The notes: a model not told the origin generated them from the letters alone. A stretch of DNA of 64,000 nucleotides from JANXQG01 sp963719885 (GCA_963719885.1 CAVRDP010000009.1:62001-126000); one strand, 5' to 3'; positions 30,770-39,603 are shown, numbered from the stretch's first letter. A program made the numbers and translations.

Positions 30770-31309
30770 GGTGGGCGAGATCCGCGACCGCGCCACGGCC
30801 GAGGCGGCCATGCAGGCCTCGCTGACCGGCCACCTCTTGCTCAGCACGTTTCACGCCGGCAGCGCGGTGGAAACGCTGGGCCGACTCTTGGATATGGGCA
30901 TCGAACCCTACGTCGTGCGGAGCGGACTGCTGGCGGTTCTCTGCCAGCGGCTCCTGCGACGACTCTGCTCGGTGCCCGGGCGATCGACGACCCGCAAGAT
31001 TACCTGGGCTTGCCGGTCGAGCGCGCCGCGCGGCCCGTCGGTTGTCCGGAATGCGGTGGGACCGGCTATCGCGGGCGGATCCTGCTTGTGGAAATGCTGG
31101 CATTGAAGCCGGCGGGCACCATGTACTCATGGTCGTCGGTCGAATTGGGCCGGGCCGTGTTGGCCAGGGCCGACACCACCGTATTGGAGCCATTGGCGGT
31201 GCAGGCCGGCATGGTCACCCGCTGGCGGCGGGCGATTTCCGCCGTCGAGAGCGGCGCAACCAGTCCCGCCGAGGTGCGACGCGTTTTGGGATTGGCGGCG
31301 TGTAAGTGA
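30770..31309 (+). pseudogene. gspE/pilB-type secretion ATPase, 3' part; one frameshift
   Basis: Continues the ATPase after the insertion sequence: VGEIRDRATAEAAMQ (Walker B / second Asp box), the His box GHLLLSTFHAGSA, LRRLC, and the cysteine motif GCPECGGTGYRGRILLVEML. The frame changes near 30975, which also spoils the first CxxC pair (CSV-C expected). A single family C arm at 31112-31140 adds GTMYSWSS in frame. It ends at 31309, before two family F repeats. Confidence 0.85.
31112..31140 (+). repeat. Family C single arm inside gspE
   Basis: GGGCACCATGTACTCATGGT, read in frame as AGTMYSWS. Confidence 0.7.
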
Positions 31310-31323
31310 TCCGACCGAGCGGA

Positions 31324-31379
31324 GGGTGGCATGCCTTCACGCCGGGGCCCCGGTACTCCGGGGTGGCGGGTAGGCATGC
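31324..31379 (+). repeat. Family F repeat with a family D palindrome nested inside
   Basis: Outer ends GGGTGGCATGCCTTCACG and GCGGGTAGGCATG are family F. The middle (31344-31362) is the D core CCCCGGTACTCCGGGG. It lies just after the gspE stop. Confidence 0.8.
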
Positions 31380-31395
31380 TTAGCACCGCTGCCCA

Positions 31396-31470
31396 CATGC
31401 CTACCCGCGGCCGTTTGGGCTCTTCCCGGCTGGGCCAAGTCTCTCGCGGCCGCGTGAAGGCATGCCACCC
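31396..31470 (-). repeat. Family F repeat, full copy, inverted
   Basis: CATGCCTACCCGCGGCCG at the left and GCGTGAAGGCATGCCACCC at the right; 16 bases from the opposite-oriented copy at 31324. Confidence 0.9.
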
Positions 31471-31559
31471 GAATCGGGAAGCTATTCTTCGGCGCCACCC
31501 TACTCGCCAATGTGCTATAATGGCGGACATCGGGCACCCTTTCAGACAGCGACGCTCCC

Positions 31560-32624
31560 ATGACCACACCCGCATCCAAGCCGGTCATAACCCTCGATCA
31601 ACTCGTTGCGCTGAACGATGAGATCGCGGCCCTGGTTCGCGCGGGCGTGCCGTTGGATCGCGGTCTGCGGAGCTTGGGCGAAGACTTGCCGGGCCGCTTG
31701 GGCCGGTTCGCCGCGCAACTCTCGGAGCGGATCGCCCGCGGCGAGTCGCTGACCGACGCCCTGGCCGAGCCCACGGCAAGACTGCCGCGACTTTACCGCG
31801 CGGTGATCGAGGCGGGGATTGCGGCGGGGCGGTTACCGGCGGCCCTGGAATCGCTGGCCGGCTCGCTGCGGCGGCTGGCCGAGACGCGGCGGAGCGTCGT
31901 GCTCTCGCTGACCTATCCCCTGCTGCTGTTCCTCCTGGCATGGGGCCTGTTCGCCCTGTCGGCCTCGATGTTGTCGCCGGACCTTTACCGTTCGTTCCAC
32001 GACCTGCACCTCTCCGGCGGTGAGTGGTTTCGGCCGGTTGCCCACCTCGGCCATTCGGCCCGGATCTGGGGACCGCTGGGGCCGGTGGTCCTGTTGGCGC
32101 TGGCTTGGCTGGCGTGGCTGGCGTCGAAAGGCGCGGCCGTGGCACAAGGCGTTCGCACGACCTGGGTCTTCGGTTGGATCCCGGGGCTGGGTCGCATGCT
32201 GCAACTTTCCCGCACGGCCGTGTTCGTCGAGGTCCTCAAGCTATTGATCGAGAACCGCGTGCCCTTGGACCAGGCCGCCACGCTGGCCGCCGAGGCCGCC
32301 GGGGATGCGAGGCTGAGCGAGGCCGCCGCGGATTTCGCCGCGGCCATCCGCCGCGGTGAGCCGGGGCTGACGACCGACTTGCCGGGCCTGCCGCCGCTGC
32401 TGAGCTGGTTGATCGCCGGCGGGCAGCGGAACGATACCTTGCTCCCGGCCCTGCGACATGCGGCCGACGACTATCAACGGCGGGCCCAGTACCAGGCCGA
32501 GTTGTCGCGGGCCATGCTGCCGGTCTTCGTGACCTGCGCGATCAGCGCCACGATCGTGATCGCCTACACGTTCGTTTTTTTAGCTCCTTATTTCATGATG
32601 CTTCGCTCATTGGCTTTAAGGTGA
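31560..32624 (+). CDS. GspF/PilC-like inner-membrane platform protein
   Basis: 354 aa with two T2SSF domains (about residues 15-150 and 220-345), each a cytoplasmic helical bundle followed by membrane helices. Typical are ERIARGESLTDAL, AGIAAGRLPAALESLA, SVVLSLTYPLLLFLLAWGLF and VFVEVLKLLIENRVPLDQA. In type II secretion and type IV pili this protein couples the ATPase to pilus assembly. A second, doubled GspF-like gene starts four bases downstream. ATG 31560 follows the family F repeats by about 90 bases. Confidence 0.85.
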   Translation: MTTPASKPVITLDQLVALNDEIAALVRAGVPLDRGLRSLGEDLPGRLGRFAAQLSERIARGESLTDALAEPTARLPRLYRAVIEAGIAAGRLPAALESLAGSLRRLAETRRSVVLSLTYPLLLFLLAWGLFALSASMLSPDLYRSFHDLHLSGGEWFRPVAHLGHSARIWGPLGPVVLLALAWLAWLASKGAAVAQGVRTTWVFGWIPGLGRMLQLSRTAVFVEVLKLLIENRVPLDQAATLAAEAAGDARLSEAAADFAAAIRRGEPGLTTDLPGLPPLLSWLIAGGQRNDTLLPALRHAADDYQRRAQYQAELSRAMLPVFVTCAISATIVIAYTFVFLAPYFMMLRSLALR

Positions 32625-32628
32625 AACC

Positions 32629-34992
32629 GTGAGTTTCCCACTCTACAGCGCCGAACTGCCTGCCAGCCTCACTGCCGGGGAATCAGCGGAGCTAGCGGCG
32701 CGGCTCGCCGCCCTGACGCAGTCCGGCTTGCCGTTGGAAGGCGGTCTGTACGCCCTGGCCGATGAACTCGCCCTGCCGCGGCTGGCTCGCGTGCTGCGCA
32801 ACCTCGCAGCGCGGCTAACAAAGGGCGAGAATCTCGAAACGGCCATCTCCGCTCAGGGCTCGCGGCTGCCGGCCCATCTCCGCGGGCTAATCGTGGCGGG
32901 CGTCCGCAGCGGCCGCCTGCCGATCGTGCTCGACCAGTTCGCTGCGCTGGCCAGGCGTCAGCAAGATCTTCGTCGCCGAGTACGCTTGACCCTCGCCTAT
33001 CCGGCCGTGCTGTTGGGCATTATGGCTGCTCTGATGGTCGGCTGCCGCCTGCTGCTCACCGAACAGTTCAGCCGGATTTTCAAAGACTTCAATACCAAGT
33101 TGCCTGATATCACGGACCTCTATTTGCGCTTTTCGGGCGGGGTCGCCTGGACGATGCTGGGACTGACGATCGTGGCGGCGATGGTGCCGCTGGTTGCCAC
33201 GTTTCTGCCGTTGGGGGCCTGGCTGGGCCGCGCAACGTCGTGGATTCCCGTCCTGGGTCCCATCGTCCGCTACGACCGCTACGTCCAGTTCTCACAACTC
33301 ATGGCCCTCTTGCTGGAAGAGGAGGTTCCGCTGCCCGAGGCCCTGCAACTGACCTCGATCGCCTTGCAAGGCACGCTGTTGGAGCGGCAGTCGCGCACGG
33401 CCGCCGCTGCCGTGGAGGGAGGCCTGCCGTTGGACCAGGCCTTGGCGAAGGCCCGTTTCCCCGACAGCCTGACGGCCATGGTCCGCTGGGGACAGCAGAA
33501 GACCTGCCTCGCCGATGCCTTCCGTGCCGCGGCCGAGGCGTTCGAGGCCCGCACCAATTCGCAAACCGCCTTGCTGGGCATGCTCGTGCTGCCGGTCGCC
33601 TATATGTTCATTGTCACATTCATCGGAATCACGCTGACCGCGTTGATGATGCCATTGATTTCCTTGGTTTCGAATCTGTCGGGCGGAGCTAGCGGCATTT
33701 CTACCCGCCAATCAACCGGGGACCACGTGATTGGTGCCCTGATGCTCGGCTCGAATCCGGTGTTTCTGCTGGGCGTTCTGATGCTCATGCTGACTCGGTG
33801 GCGGACCGGTCCCGCGCCGGGCGATCGCAAGCCAACCGACGTAGCCCTCCTCCGCGCTTTCGGGTGGGTCTTGACGGCCGCGGGTTTCCTGGCCGGTACT
33901 TTCCTGATCCTGCCCGGTGTGGGGATTCTCTGGTTCGCGAGTCTGGCCGTCATCATCTCCATGGCCTACAGCAAGCAGGTGGCGACGCAGCGCTATGCCC
34001 TGCTGGCCCTCGTCGGCGCGGCGGCCGAGCGAGCGATACCGCTGGAGACGGCCTTTGCCGCCTTCGGGCAGGAACGCGGCCGCTGGGTACGGGAGCGGAC
34101 GGCGGAAATCGTCGACATGCTCGATCACGGCGCTTCGCTCCCGGCTGCCTTGCAAGCCGTGCCCGGCGCCTTGCCGCCGGAGGCAGTGCCGCTGGTTTGC
34201 GTGGGACATGCCAACGGATCGCTCGGTCCCGCGATCCGCCAGGCAATTGCCACCCGCAACCTCTATGAGCCGGTCTGGCAATCGATCGTGCCCAAGATCG
34301 GCTATATCGGCATCTTGCCGCCCGTGGCCGTCGGTATTGTCGCCTTCCTCGTCTTCAAGATCATTCCGCAGATCGAGAAGATCTTCAAGGACTTCAACAC
34401 CCGGCTGCCGGAGATTACCGTTGCGCTCATGTACGTATGCCACTGGCCGCTACTGTGGCCGCTGTTGGCCGTTCTCTGGCTGATCTTGGCGGGGCTGTTC
34501 TTGTATGGCGTGCTGGGCTATGCGGGCTCGATCCGCTGGGACCTGCCGGGCATGGATCGGCTGTTGCGGCGGCGGCACGTCGCCACCGTGCTCGACGCCC
34601 TGGCCCTGGCCGCCCAGCGGCAGCGGCCCTTGGGCGAGGCGGTTTCGATCCTGGCATCGTTTTATCCGCAGCGGCCGATCGCGCGTCGCCTGTGGGCGGC
34701 CTACGACGACATGCAGGCCGGCGCCGACGACCTGCAATGCCTTTATCATCACGGTTTGCTCGGCACGACGGACCTGGCCCTGCTGCAATCGGCCCGGCGA
34801 AACGGCAACCTCGCCTGGGCCGCGCGGGAAATGGCCGACAGCAACCGCCGCCGCTTCATCTACCGCGTTCACGCCTTGCTGCAGGTGATCTTTCCGCTGG
34901 TGATCGTCGGCTACGGACTGTTGATGGCCGTGGTCGTCGGCGCCGTGTTCCTCCCCCTGATCGATCTCATTCAGAACCTGATGCCTAGATGA
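32629..34992 (+). CDS. Tandemly duplicated GspF/PilC-like membrane protein
   Basis: 787 aa, about twice the normal GspF length of roughly 400. The first half (to about residue 350) has LTKGENLETAI, AGVRSGRLPIVLDQFA, LTLAYPAVLLGIMAALMVG and QFSQLMALLLEEEVPLPEAL. After a linker with two hydrophobic stretches (about 370-450) the second half repeats the plan: LDHGASLPAAL, GHANGSLGPAI, a C-terminal T2SSF-like domain and a closing membrane helix. The segments FSRIFKDFNTKLPDIT and IEKIFKDFNTRLPEIT mark the same point in each half. GTG 32629 follows the previous stop by four bases, and the stop overlaps the next ATG. Confidence 0.85.
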   Translation: MSFPLYSAELPASLTAGESAELAARLAALTQSGLPLEGGLYALADELALPRLARVLRNLAARLTKGENLETAISAQGSRLPAHLRGLIVAGVRSGRLPIVLDQFAALARRQQDLRRRVRLTLAYPAVLLGIMAALMVGCRLLLTEQFSRIFKDFNTKLPDITDLYLRFSGGVAWTMLGLTIVAAMVPLVATFLPLGAWLGRATSWIPVLGPIVRYDRYVQFSQLMALLLEEEVPLPEALQLTSIALQGTLLERQSRTAAAAVEGGLPLDQALAKARFPDSLTAMVRWGQQKTCLADAFRAAAEAFEARTNSQTALLGMLVLPVAYMFIVTFIGITLTALMMPLISLVSNLSGGASGISTRQSTGDHVIGALMLGSNPVFLLGVLMLMLTRWRTGPAPGDRKPTDVALLRAFGWVLTAAGFLAGTFLILPGVGILWFASLAVIISMAYSKQVATQRYALLALVGAAAERAIPLETAFAAFGQERGRWVRERTAEIVDMLDHGASLPAALQAVPGALPPEAVPLVCVGHANGSLGPAIRQAIATRNLYEPVWQSIVPKIGYIGILPPVAVGIVAFLVFKIIPQIEKIFKDFNTRLPEITVALMYVCHWPLLWPLLAVLWLILAGLFLYGVLGYAGSIRWDLPGMDRLLRRRHVATVLDALALAAQRQRPLGEAVSILASFYPQRPIARRLWAAYDDMQAGADDLQCLYHHGLLGTTDLALLQSARRNGNLAWAAREMADSNRRRFIYRVHALLQVIFPLVIVGYGLLMAVVVGAVFLPLIDLIQNLMPR

Positions 34993-35381
34993 AACGTCGT
35001 GGATTCACCCTCTTGGAAGTGTCCGTGGCCTTGTTGGCGCTGGCGGCGCTGGCGACGCTCTGTCTGCAATTTTTCGCTGCCGCGAGCGACCAGCGGCGGC
35101 AGGTCTTCGCGCATCTTGCGGCAACCCAGGAGGCCGCCAATCTGCTGGAGCGGGTCGAGGCCCTGGAATGGAATGATCTGACGCCCCAGAACGCGGCCAA
35201 ACTCCAGATTTCCGCCCAGGCCCGGCAGGTGTTGCCCGAGGGACGTGCCGAGATGCTCGTCGACGATCCTTCCGGCACGCCGCCGGCCCGGCGGGTGGCC
35301 GTCGTCGTGCATTGGCGGCCGCAGCCGGGCGAACCCGAGCGGGAAGTGCGGCTGGTCGCGTGGAGGTACAAGAGCCCATGA
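34989..35381 (+). CDS. Type II secretion minor pseudopilin, GspI-like
   Basis: 130 aa. Prepilin leader MKRRG|FTLLEVSVALLALAALATL with cleavage before Phe, then an N-terminal helix. The rest is a small soluble domain (LAATQEAANLLERVEALEWNDLTP, VAVVVHWRPQPG). ATG 34989 overlaps the previous stop. The size and position after gspF suggest the GspI role, which is inferred. Its stop (TGA) overlaps an ATG that probably was the start of the next pseudopilin. Confidence 0.8.
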   Translation: MKRRGFTLLEVSVALLALAALATLCLQFFAAASDQRRQVFAHLAATQEAANLLERVEALEWNDLTPQNAAKLQISAQARQVLPEGRAEMLVDDPSGTPPARRVAVVVHWRPQPGEPEREVRLVAWRYKSP

Positions 35382-35402
35382 TAACCGTCGACTGCCGACA
35401 AA

Positions 35403-35506
35403 GTAGCAGGCACACTCCGTGTGCCGTCCGCCGGAAGCCCCTGGCTTCTGAACAGAACATCCGGCTTGGGCTGCGGGGCGGACGGCACAGGGAGTGTGCC
35501 TGCTAC
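35403..35506. repeat. Family B palindromic repeat at the 5' end of a pseudopilin gene
   Basis: Arms GTAGCAGGCACACTCCGTGT at the left and GGAGTGTGCCTGCTAC at the right, inner parts GCCGTCCGCC/GGCGGACGGC. It separates the ATGA overlap at 35379-35383 from the conserved pilin start at about 35527. Other copies: 46938, 52518, 57634. Confidence 0.9.
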
Positions 35507-36030
35507 ACTTGGCACCACCGCGCCGGGGATTTACTCTCATCGAAGTGATTGTCGTGATAACCGCGGTGGCTGTTATCCTGGCCGCATCGGTCTTGCTCAT
35601 GCATTTCGTGCTCCAAATGGATACCGAGGTCCGGCAGCGAACGCGAACGGTCGCTGCCCTCGGGCGCCTGGCCGAGCAGTTCCGCCGCGACGTGCATCAG
35701 GCCCGCAGCGAACCGCTCATCGCCGCCGATCATCGCGCAGTCGAAATCCGCTTGCCCGGCGGTCGGGTCGTCAAGTGGCGGATTGACGAACCGAGCGGGG
35801 TGATCCGCACCGAACAGGGCCCCGCTAGCGTAGGCATCCTGCCTGCAAACCGCGAAGACTCGTTCCCCCTGCCGAAAGGCACCACGGCCGCGTTGGAATT
35901 GCAACCGCAGGGGGCCGCACGGATCGTAACGATTCGCATCGATTCGCCGGGCACCAGCGGGCCTTCGTTAGCGGTCGAGGCGCTGGCATCTCGCGATGAG
36001 CGGCTGGCCGCCGAGGAGGAGAAGCCATGA
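35494..36030 (+). CDS. Type II secretion minor pseudopilin, GspJ-like, N-terminus rewritten by a repeat
   Basis: The prepilin signal RRG|FTLIEVIVVITAVAVILAASVLL and a soluble domain with EQFRRDVHQARSEPL are GspJ-like. The only in-frame start upstream is GTG 35494, inside the family B repeat, giving leader MCLLHLAPPRRG. The upstream ATG overlapping the previous stop (35380) is in another frame, so the repeat has probably displaced the native start. A short inserted-looking piece GPASVGILPANRE lies at about 35820-35850. The stop overlaps the next ATG. Confidence 0.75.
   Translation: MCLLHLAPPRRGFTLIEVIVVITAVAVILAASVLLMHFVLQMDTEVRQRTRTVAALGRLAEQFRRDVHQARSEPLIAADHRAVEIRLPGGRVVKWRIDEPSGVIRTEQGPASVGILPANREDSFPLPKGTTAALELQPQGAARIVTIRIDSPGTSGPSLAVEALASRDERLAAEEEKP
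35829..35848. repeat. Possible short palindromic repeat inside the GspJ-like gene
   Basis: GTAGGCATCCTGCCTGC is a near palindrome and encodes SVGILPA, a peptide unlike the surrounding pilin domain. Only one copy was seen here, so the family status is tentative. Confidence 0.4.
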
Positions 36031-36443
36031 AGCGACGTAAACGCTACAATAAAGGCGTCGCCCTGGTCGTGGTGTTGATCGGCATGGCCATGGCGACGAT
36101 GATCTTCCTCTCGGTCCTGAAACTGATCGCCGTGCAGCGGCAATCGGTCGAACTGCAAAGCCGGCAGATCCAAGCGGGCTGGCTGGCCGAGTCGGCCGTT
36201 CAACGCGCTGCGGCACGGCTTTCCGCCGAAGCGAATTACCGTGGCGAAACCTGGAACATTTCCGCACAAGACCTCGGCGGACGCGACGGCGCCACGATCG
36301 CGATCCGCGTGGACGACGTCGCTGGGAAGCCGGATCGCCGCACGGTCCACGTCGAGGCCGATTACCCCGACGATCCTTACCAACGGGCCCGGCAGAGCCG
36401 CGAAGTGATCGTTAGCGTCAAAGCGGAATCATCGCACAAATGA
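36027..36443 (+). CDS. GspK/PilX-like component of the secretion operon
   Basis: 138 aa. A short basic start (MKRRKRYNKG) precedes a hydrophobic helix ALVVVLIGMAMATMIFLSVLKL, then QSRQIQAGWLAESAVQRAAARL, typical of GspK/PilX-like proteins. GAGGAG lies before ATG 36027, which overlaps the previous stop. The position at the end of the pseudopilin series supports a pilus-tip role, which is inferred. Confidence 0.65.
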   Translation: MKRRKRYNKGVALVVVLIGMAMATMIFLSVLKLIAVQRQSVELQSRQIQAGWLAESAVQRAAARLSAEANYRGETWNISAQDLGGRDGATIAIRVDDVAGKPDRRTVHVEADYPDDPYQRARQSREVIVSVKAESSHK

Positions 36444-36454
36444 AGGAGTAGACC

Positions 36455-37354
36455 ATGGTACGAGAGATTGAGAATTGCAAATCGCAAATCGCAAATCGCA
36501 AATTGCCGCAATCGCAGACCAGTTGCAAAGCTATCCTACACGGTTTTACGCTCGTCGAACTGTTAGTCGTCATCGCCATCATCGGCATGATGATCGGCAT
36601 GATGTTTCCCGCGGTCAGCGCGATGCGGGAGGCGGCCCGCCGCGCAACCTGCCAAAGTCGGATGGCCAGGTTGGGCATGGCACTGCAAAAATACGAGGCA
36701 GCCCACGGCGCGCTCCCGCCCGGCACGACCGAGGCCAAGGGACCGATCCACAATCTCCCGCAGGGCATTCATCTGAGTTGGACCGTGCGCTTGCTCCCCT
36801 ATCTGGACGAGGCGGGCACCTTCCGGCAGATCGACCTGGCGGCCGGGGCATACGCTGAGAAGAATGCCGCGGTCCGCAGCCTCCGCATCGCGGCCTTCAC
36901 CTGCCCTTCGCAACGCACCAGTCTGCCAACGCCCACGCCCGCGAGCAACTATGCCGGCTGCCACCACGACGTGGAGTCTCCGATTGCCGAAGACAACCAC
37001 GGCGTGCTGTTCCTCAACAGCCACATCTCGGAGCGCGACGTGACCGACGGCGTCGAGCACACAATCTACCTGGGCGAGAAGCTCTCCGCCGCGGACGATC
37101 TGGGCTGGATGTCCGGCACGCGGGCCACCCTGCGCAACACGGGCACGCCGCTGGGCAAGACGGACGAGGAAAAGCCGGCGAGCGATCTATTCGTGGGCGG
37201 TTTCGGCGCCTATCATCCGGCCGGAGCGAACTTTCTGTTTGGCGACGTCGCCGTGCGATTCATCGGCATGGCGATCGACCAGGAGGTCTACCAGCAATTG
37301 GCCCATCGTGCCGATGGCAAGCTGTTGAAAAGCGGGCCGACGCGGGACGAGTAA
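36455..37354 (+). CDS. DUF1559 planctomycete pseudopilin-like protein
   Basis: 299 aa. Prepilin motif G|FTLVELLVVIAIIGMMIGMM, followed by AVSAMREAARRATCQSRMARLG, the hallmark of DUF1559 proteins. The C-terminal YHPAGANFLFGDVAVRFI corresponds to the H-X9-DG tail, with DV in place of DG. The start at 36455 follows an AAGGAG site. Residues 5-18 of the unusually long leader are encoded by a short repeated tract (36473-36507). It lies eleven bases after the GspK-like gene and is probably the last gene of the operon. Confidence 0.85.
   Translation: MVREIENCKSQIANRKLPQSQTSCKAILHGFTLVELLVVIAIIGMMIGMMFPAVSAMREAARRATCQSRMARLGMALQKYEAAHGALPPGTTEAKGPIHNLPQGIHLSWTVRLLPYLDEAGTFRQIDLAAGAYAEKNAAVRSLRIAAFTCPSQRTSLPTPTPASNYAGCHHDVESPIAEDNHGVLFLNSHISERDVTDGVEHTIYLGEKLSAADDLGWMSGTRATLRNTGTPLGKTDEEKPASDLFVGGFGAYHPAGANFLFGDVAVRFIGMAIDQEVYQQLAHRADGKLLKSGPTRDE
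36473..36507. repeat. Family N tract of GCAAATC units in the DUF1559 leader
   Basis: Three tandem 7-8 base units (CAAATCG) framed by AATTGC and its inverse. They encode ENCKSQIANRKL just before the pilin cleavage site. Confidence 0.7.
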
Positions 37355-37382
37355 GGATTGGTGGAAGAATGGCTTTCGCATC

Positions 37383-37410
37383 GGGTGGCATGCTTTACGC
37401 ATCCCACCCG
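37383..37410 (+). repeat. Family F fragment
   Basis: GGGTGGCATGCTTTACGC followed by CATCCCACCCG; a reduced palindrome in the gap between two convergent genes. Confidence 0.55.
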
Positions 37411-37442
37411 AGTCTGGAAGTTATTCTTTGGCCGAATCGTTC

Positions 37443-37868
37443 TTAGCGGCGTTCTTGGGGCGGCAGCACATGGATCTCGCCGACGGGCAGCTTGCCTTGA
37501 CTTAGCCGCCTGCCAAAGGTGGGCGACTTCGGATCGGCGGGATCGGACTTTATCGTCCCCACCGTCTTCATTGCGGCAGCAATCCTCTGCGGGTTTTCAC
37601 GGTCGTTCTTGTTGATAAGTTGCTTGAGTTGCGTGCCGTAGGCGTTCCAAGCCTTCTTCGGCTTGGCCGGCTGGCCCCGATGGCAAATCGTGCAGCCCTT
37701 CTTCTCCACGGCCTCATTGAAGATTTTCATCGTGCGGTCACTCGTCTTCGGTTTGACGTACAGGGCCTTGAACTCCGCCAGAAATTCCTTGACAGCAGAT
37801 GCGGGCCGTATCCCGAACACCCCGGCAACCACCGCACAGAAAACCAGAGTGGCAACAACGTATCTCAT
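37443..37868 (-). CDS. Small exported c-type cytochrome-like protein
   Basis: 141 aa from ATG 37868. Signal peptide MRYVVATLVFCAVVAGVFG...ASA. A single haem-binding CxxCH motif (C59-TIC-H63) lies in a lysine-rich protein (EFKALYVKPKTSDR, AKPKKAWNAYGTQL). Likely a periplasmic electron carrier; no axial methionine or partner can be assigned with confidence, and it is not in an obvious operon. Confidence 0.7.
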   Translation of the reverse strand: MRYVVATLVFCAVVAGVFGIRPASAVKEFLAEFKALYVKPKTSDRTMKIFNEAVEKKGCTICHRGQPAKPKKAWNAYGTQLKQLINKNDRENPQRIAAAMKTVGTIKSDPADPKSPTFGRRLSQGKLPVGEIHVLPPQERR

Positions 37869-37946
37869 GGCATGTTCCTCACCGATCAAATCTGACGGAC
37901 AAATACGTCGCGTCTTGGATTCATCTATTTTGCGTGGAAAATCGTC

Positions 37947-38579
37947 TTATGTCAATCCGCTTGCTCGACGCTCCGAGAGGACTGCGAGCCGCGCTGGAAG
38001 AAGTGGATTTGGCCGCCCCCCCAGTGGATGGTTAAGGATCGGCAAATCAATAACTGTTACATAGTCGCCTTTCGGCAGCGGCCCGGCCATCGGCAGGCGC
38101 TCGCCACCGCGCAACAAGTCGAACTCGATCAAATGGCAGCCGCTGGCCAGGAACTCCGCGCGCTTCTCCAAGTACGCCTCCAACCCGTCTTCGCGCGGCG
38201 CCTTGTTGATCGGCGACAACAGTTCCATCACCGTCACCACCCGGCCTGTGGGATGATAGATCAACTGCAGATGCCGTTGCACCCTTGGCTCGATGGCCGG
38301 GTACTTCAACTCGACCGTCGTCGGCTCCGCGACCGCCACCGCCGCTTCCATCTCCGGCTACCACCCTGCGGCGGTGCTGACCGTGAGGTCCGGCCGCACC
38401 CGGTGGAGACGGAGGTCCTCGCGACTGACGAAAAGGTACTCCTCGATCCTCACGTCGTAGGCCGGCAGCACTTTCGGCAGCAACGCATTGCGGATTTCCC
38501 CAAGCAGCGTAGGCGAGAAATCGCTCCAAAAGGGCGGCATTTCCAAATAAGGGTCCATTCCGGGAAACGGACAGGGCAT
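37947..38579 (-). pseudogene. DUF4058-family protein, frameshifted and probably shortened
   Basis: Starts MPCPFPGMDPYLEMPPFWSDFS, the DUF4058 signature, with LPKVLPAYDVRIEEYLFVSRED. After a frame change near 38355 it continues EPRVQRHLQLIYHPTGRVVTVMELLSPINKAP...FLASGCHLIEFDLLRGGERLPM. The usual C-terminal third (LPLDLQAV type) is missing, replaced by a divergent end HPLGGRPNPLLPARL. Function of the family is unknown; planctomycetes and cyanobacteria carry many copies. Confidence 0.75.
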
Positions 38580-38789
38580 GGCGGGTTCTCCAAAGCGTGA
38601 TCTTGTACGACTCCCGACCCCATTTCCCATCCCTCGTCCGCTGGCCCAAAAAGGCGGTGTTGGGAACGCTTCTGCCAGCGATTTGCGCTTCCTGGACCGG
38701 CCGACGTGCCTCTTGGACCACACAAAGCAGAAGGATGAGGGCGGAAGGCGGGGGGCGGAAAGAGCGGGGAAACTGCCCTCACCACCGGC

Positions 38790-38817
38790 CCCTCTCCCGA
38801 GTACGGGCGAGGGGAGC
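38790..38817. repeat. Family O palindrome
   Basis: CCCCTCTCCCGAGTACGGGC followed by GAGGGGAG; preceded by CTGCCCTCACC as in the copy at 39291-39371. Confidence 0.7.
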
Positions 38818-39290
38818 AATCAGCGACGCCAAGCGCCGAAAACGCTGAACAATTTTCGACTTTCCCGAACAATTTTTCCGATGGCAAGAAGTGCTCGAAT
38901 TCGCGCGGAAAAGCAGGCTTGACCGGCTGGGGGCGATGGGAGTGTCCACAAATATGGAATCCCGTACTATACAAAACCGCCGGCTAAAACGTACTTATTG
39001 GGTGGAGAATTGCAGCGCGGACACGCAGGCCGAGCGAGAAGCAGGGAGCGGGGAGCAGGGAGAGAAAGGGAGATGGGGAGAAAGGGAGAACGGGAGCGGA
39101 AGCATGAGGGAGGAAGACAGAATTGGATGACCGCCACGCCCGCCATTGCCCAAAGGACCAGAAATGATGCGAATTCTTGCTATCCTCCGACTGCGATATG
39201 CGTCATACCCCAAGGAGTTGGAAACCATGAAGGATGAAGGCGGAAGGGGACGGGGAGACGCGGGGAAGGGAGCAGTCGTCAAGACTGGAA

Positions 39291-39371
39291 ACTGCCCTCA
39301 CCCCGACCACGACCATGATTACATGGTACCCGACGTGGTGCCCGCCCTCTCCCGAGTATAGGCGAGGGGAG
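39291..39371. repeat. Family O palindrome carrying a family C-like palindrome
   Basis: CTGCCCTCACC and CCCTCTCCCGAGTATAGGCG match the element at about 38773-38817. Between them lies an extra inverted repeat (39307-39340, GACCATGATTACATGGTACC core) that resembles family C and is absent from the other copy. Confidence 0.7.
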
Positions 39372-39540
39372 AAGGGGAGAAGGGAGAAAGGAAAGGCATT
39401 CGATTTTGGACCACATCGTGCTGGACCACGTTAAAGAGATCCATCCTACTGAAGCGCATGATGGAAAAGCACTTGCGACAATTCTACCGGACCGTGAGCG
39501 GCATGGTTCAAACCAGGGTAGCACTCCGGCGGCCGAGCTC

Positions 39541-39603
39541 TGTAGGGAACGGGCTCCGTACCGTTCCGCCACGCCCGGAACGGCACGGAGTCCGTTCCCT
39601 ACA
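39541..39603. repeat. Family A palindromic repeat, intergenic
   Basis: Arms TGTAGGGAACGGGCTCCGTA (left) and GTCCGTTCCCTACA (right end), spacer about seven bases. Confidence 0.9.

Noticed and set aside
36473..36507. Short direct repeats resembling a CRISPR unit
   Set aside because: Units are only 7-8 bases with no spacers, and no cas gene is near.
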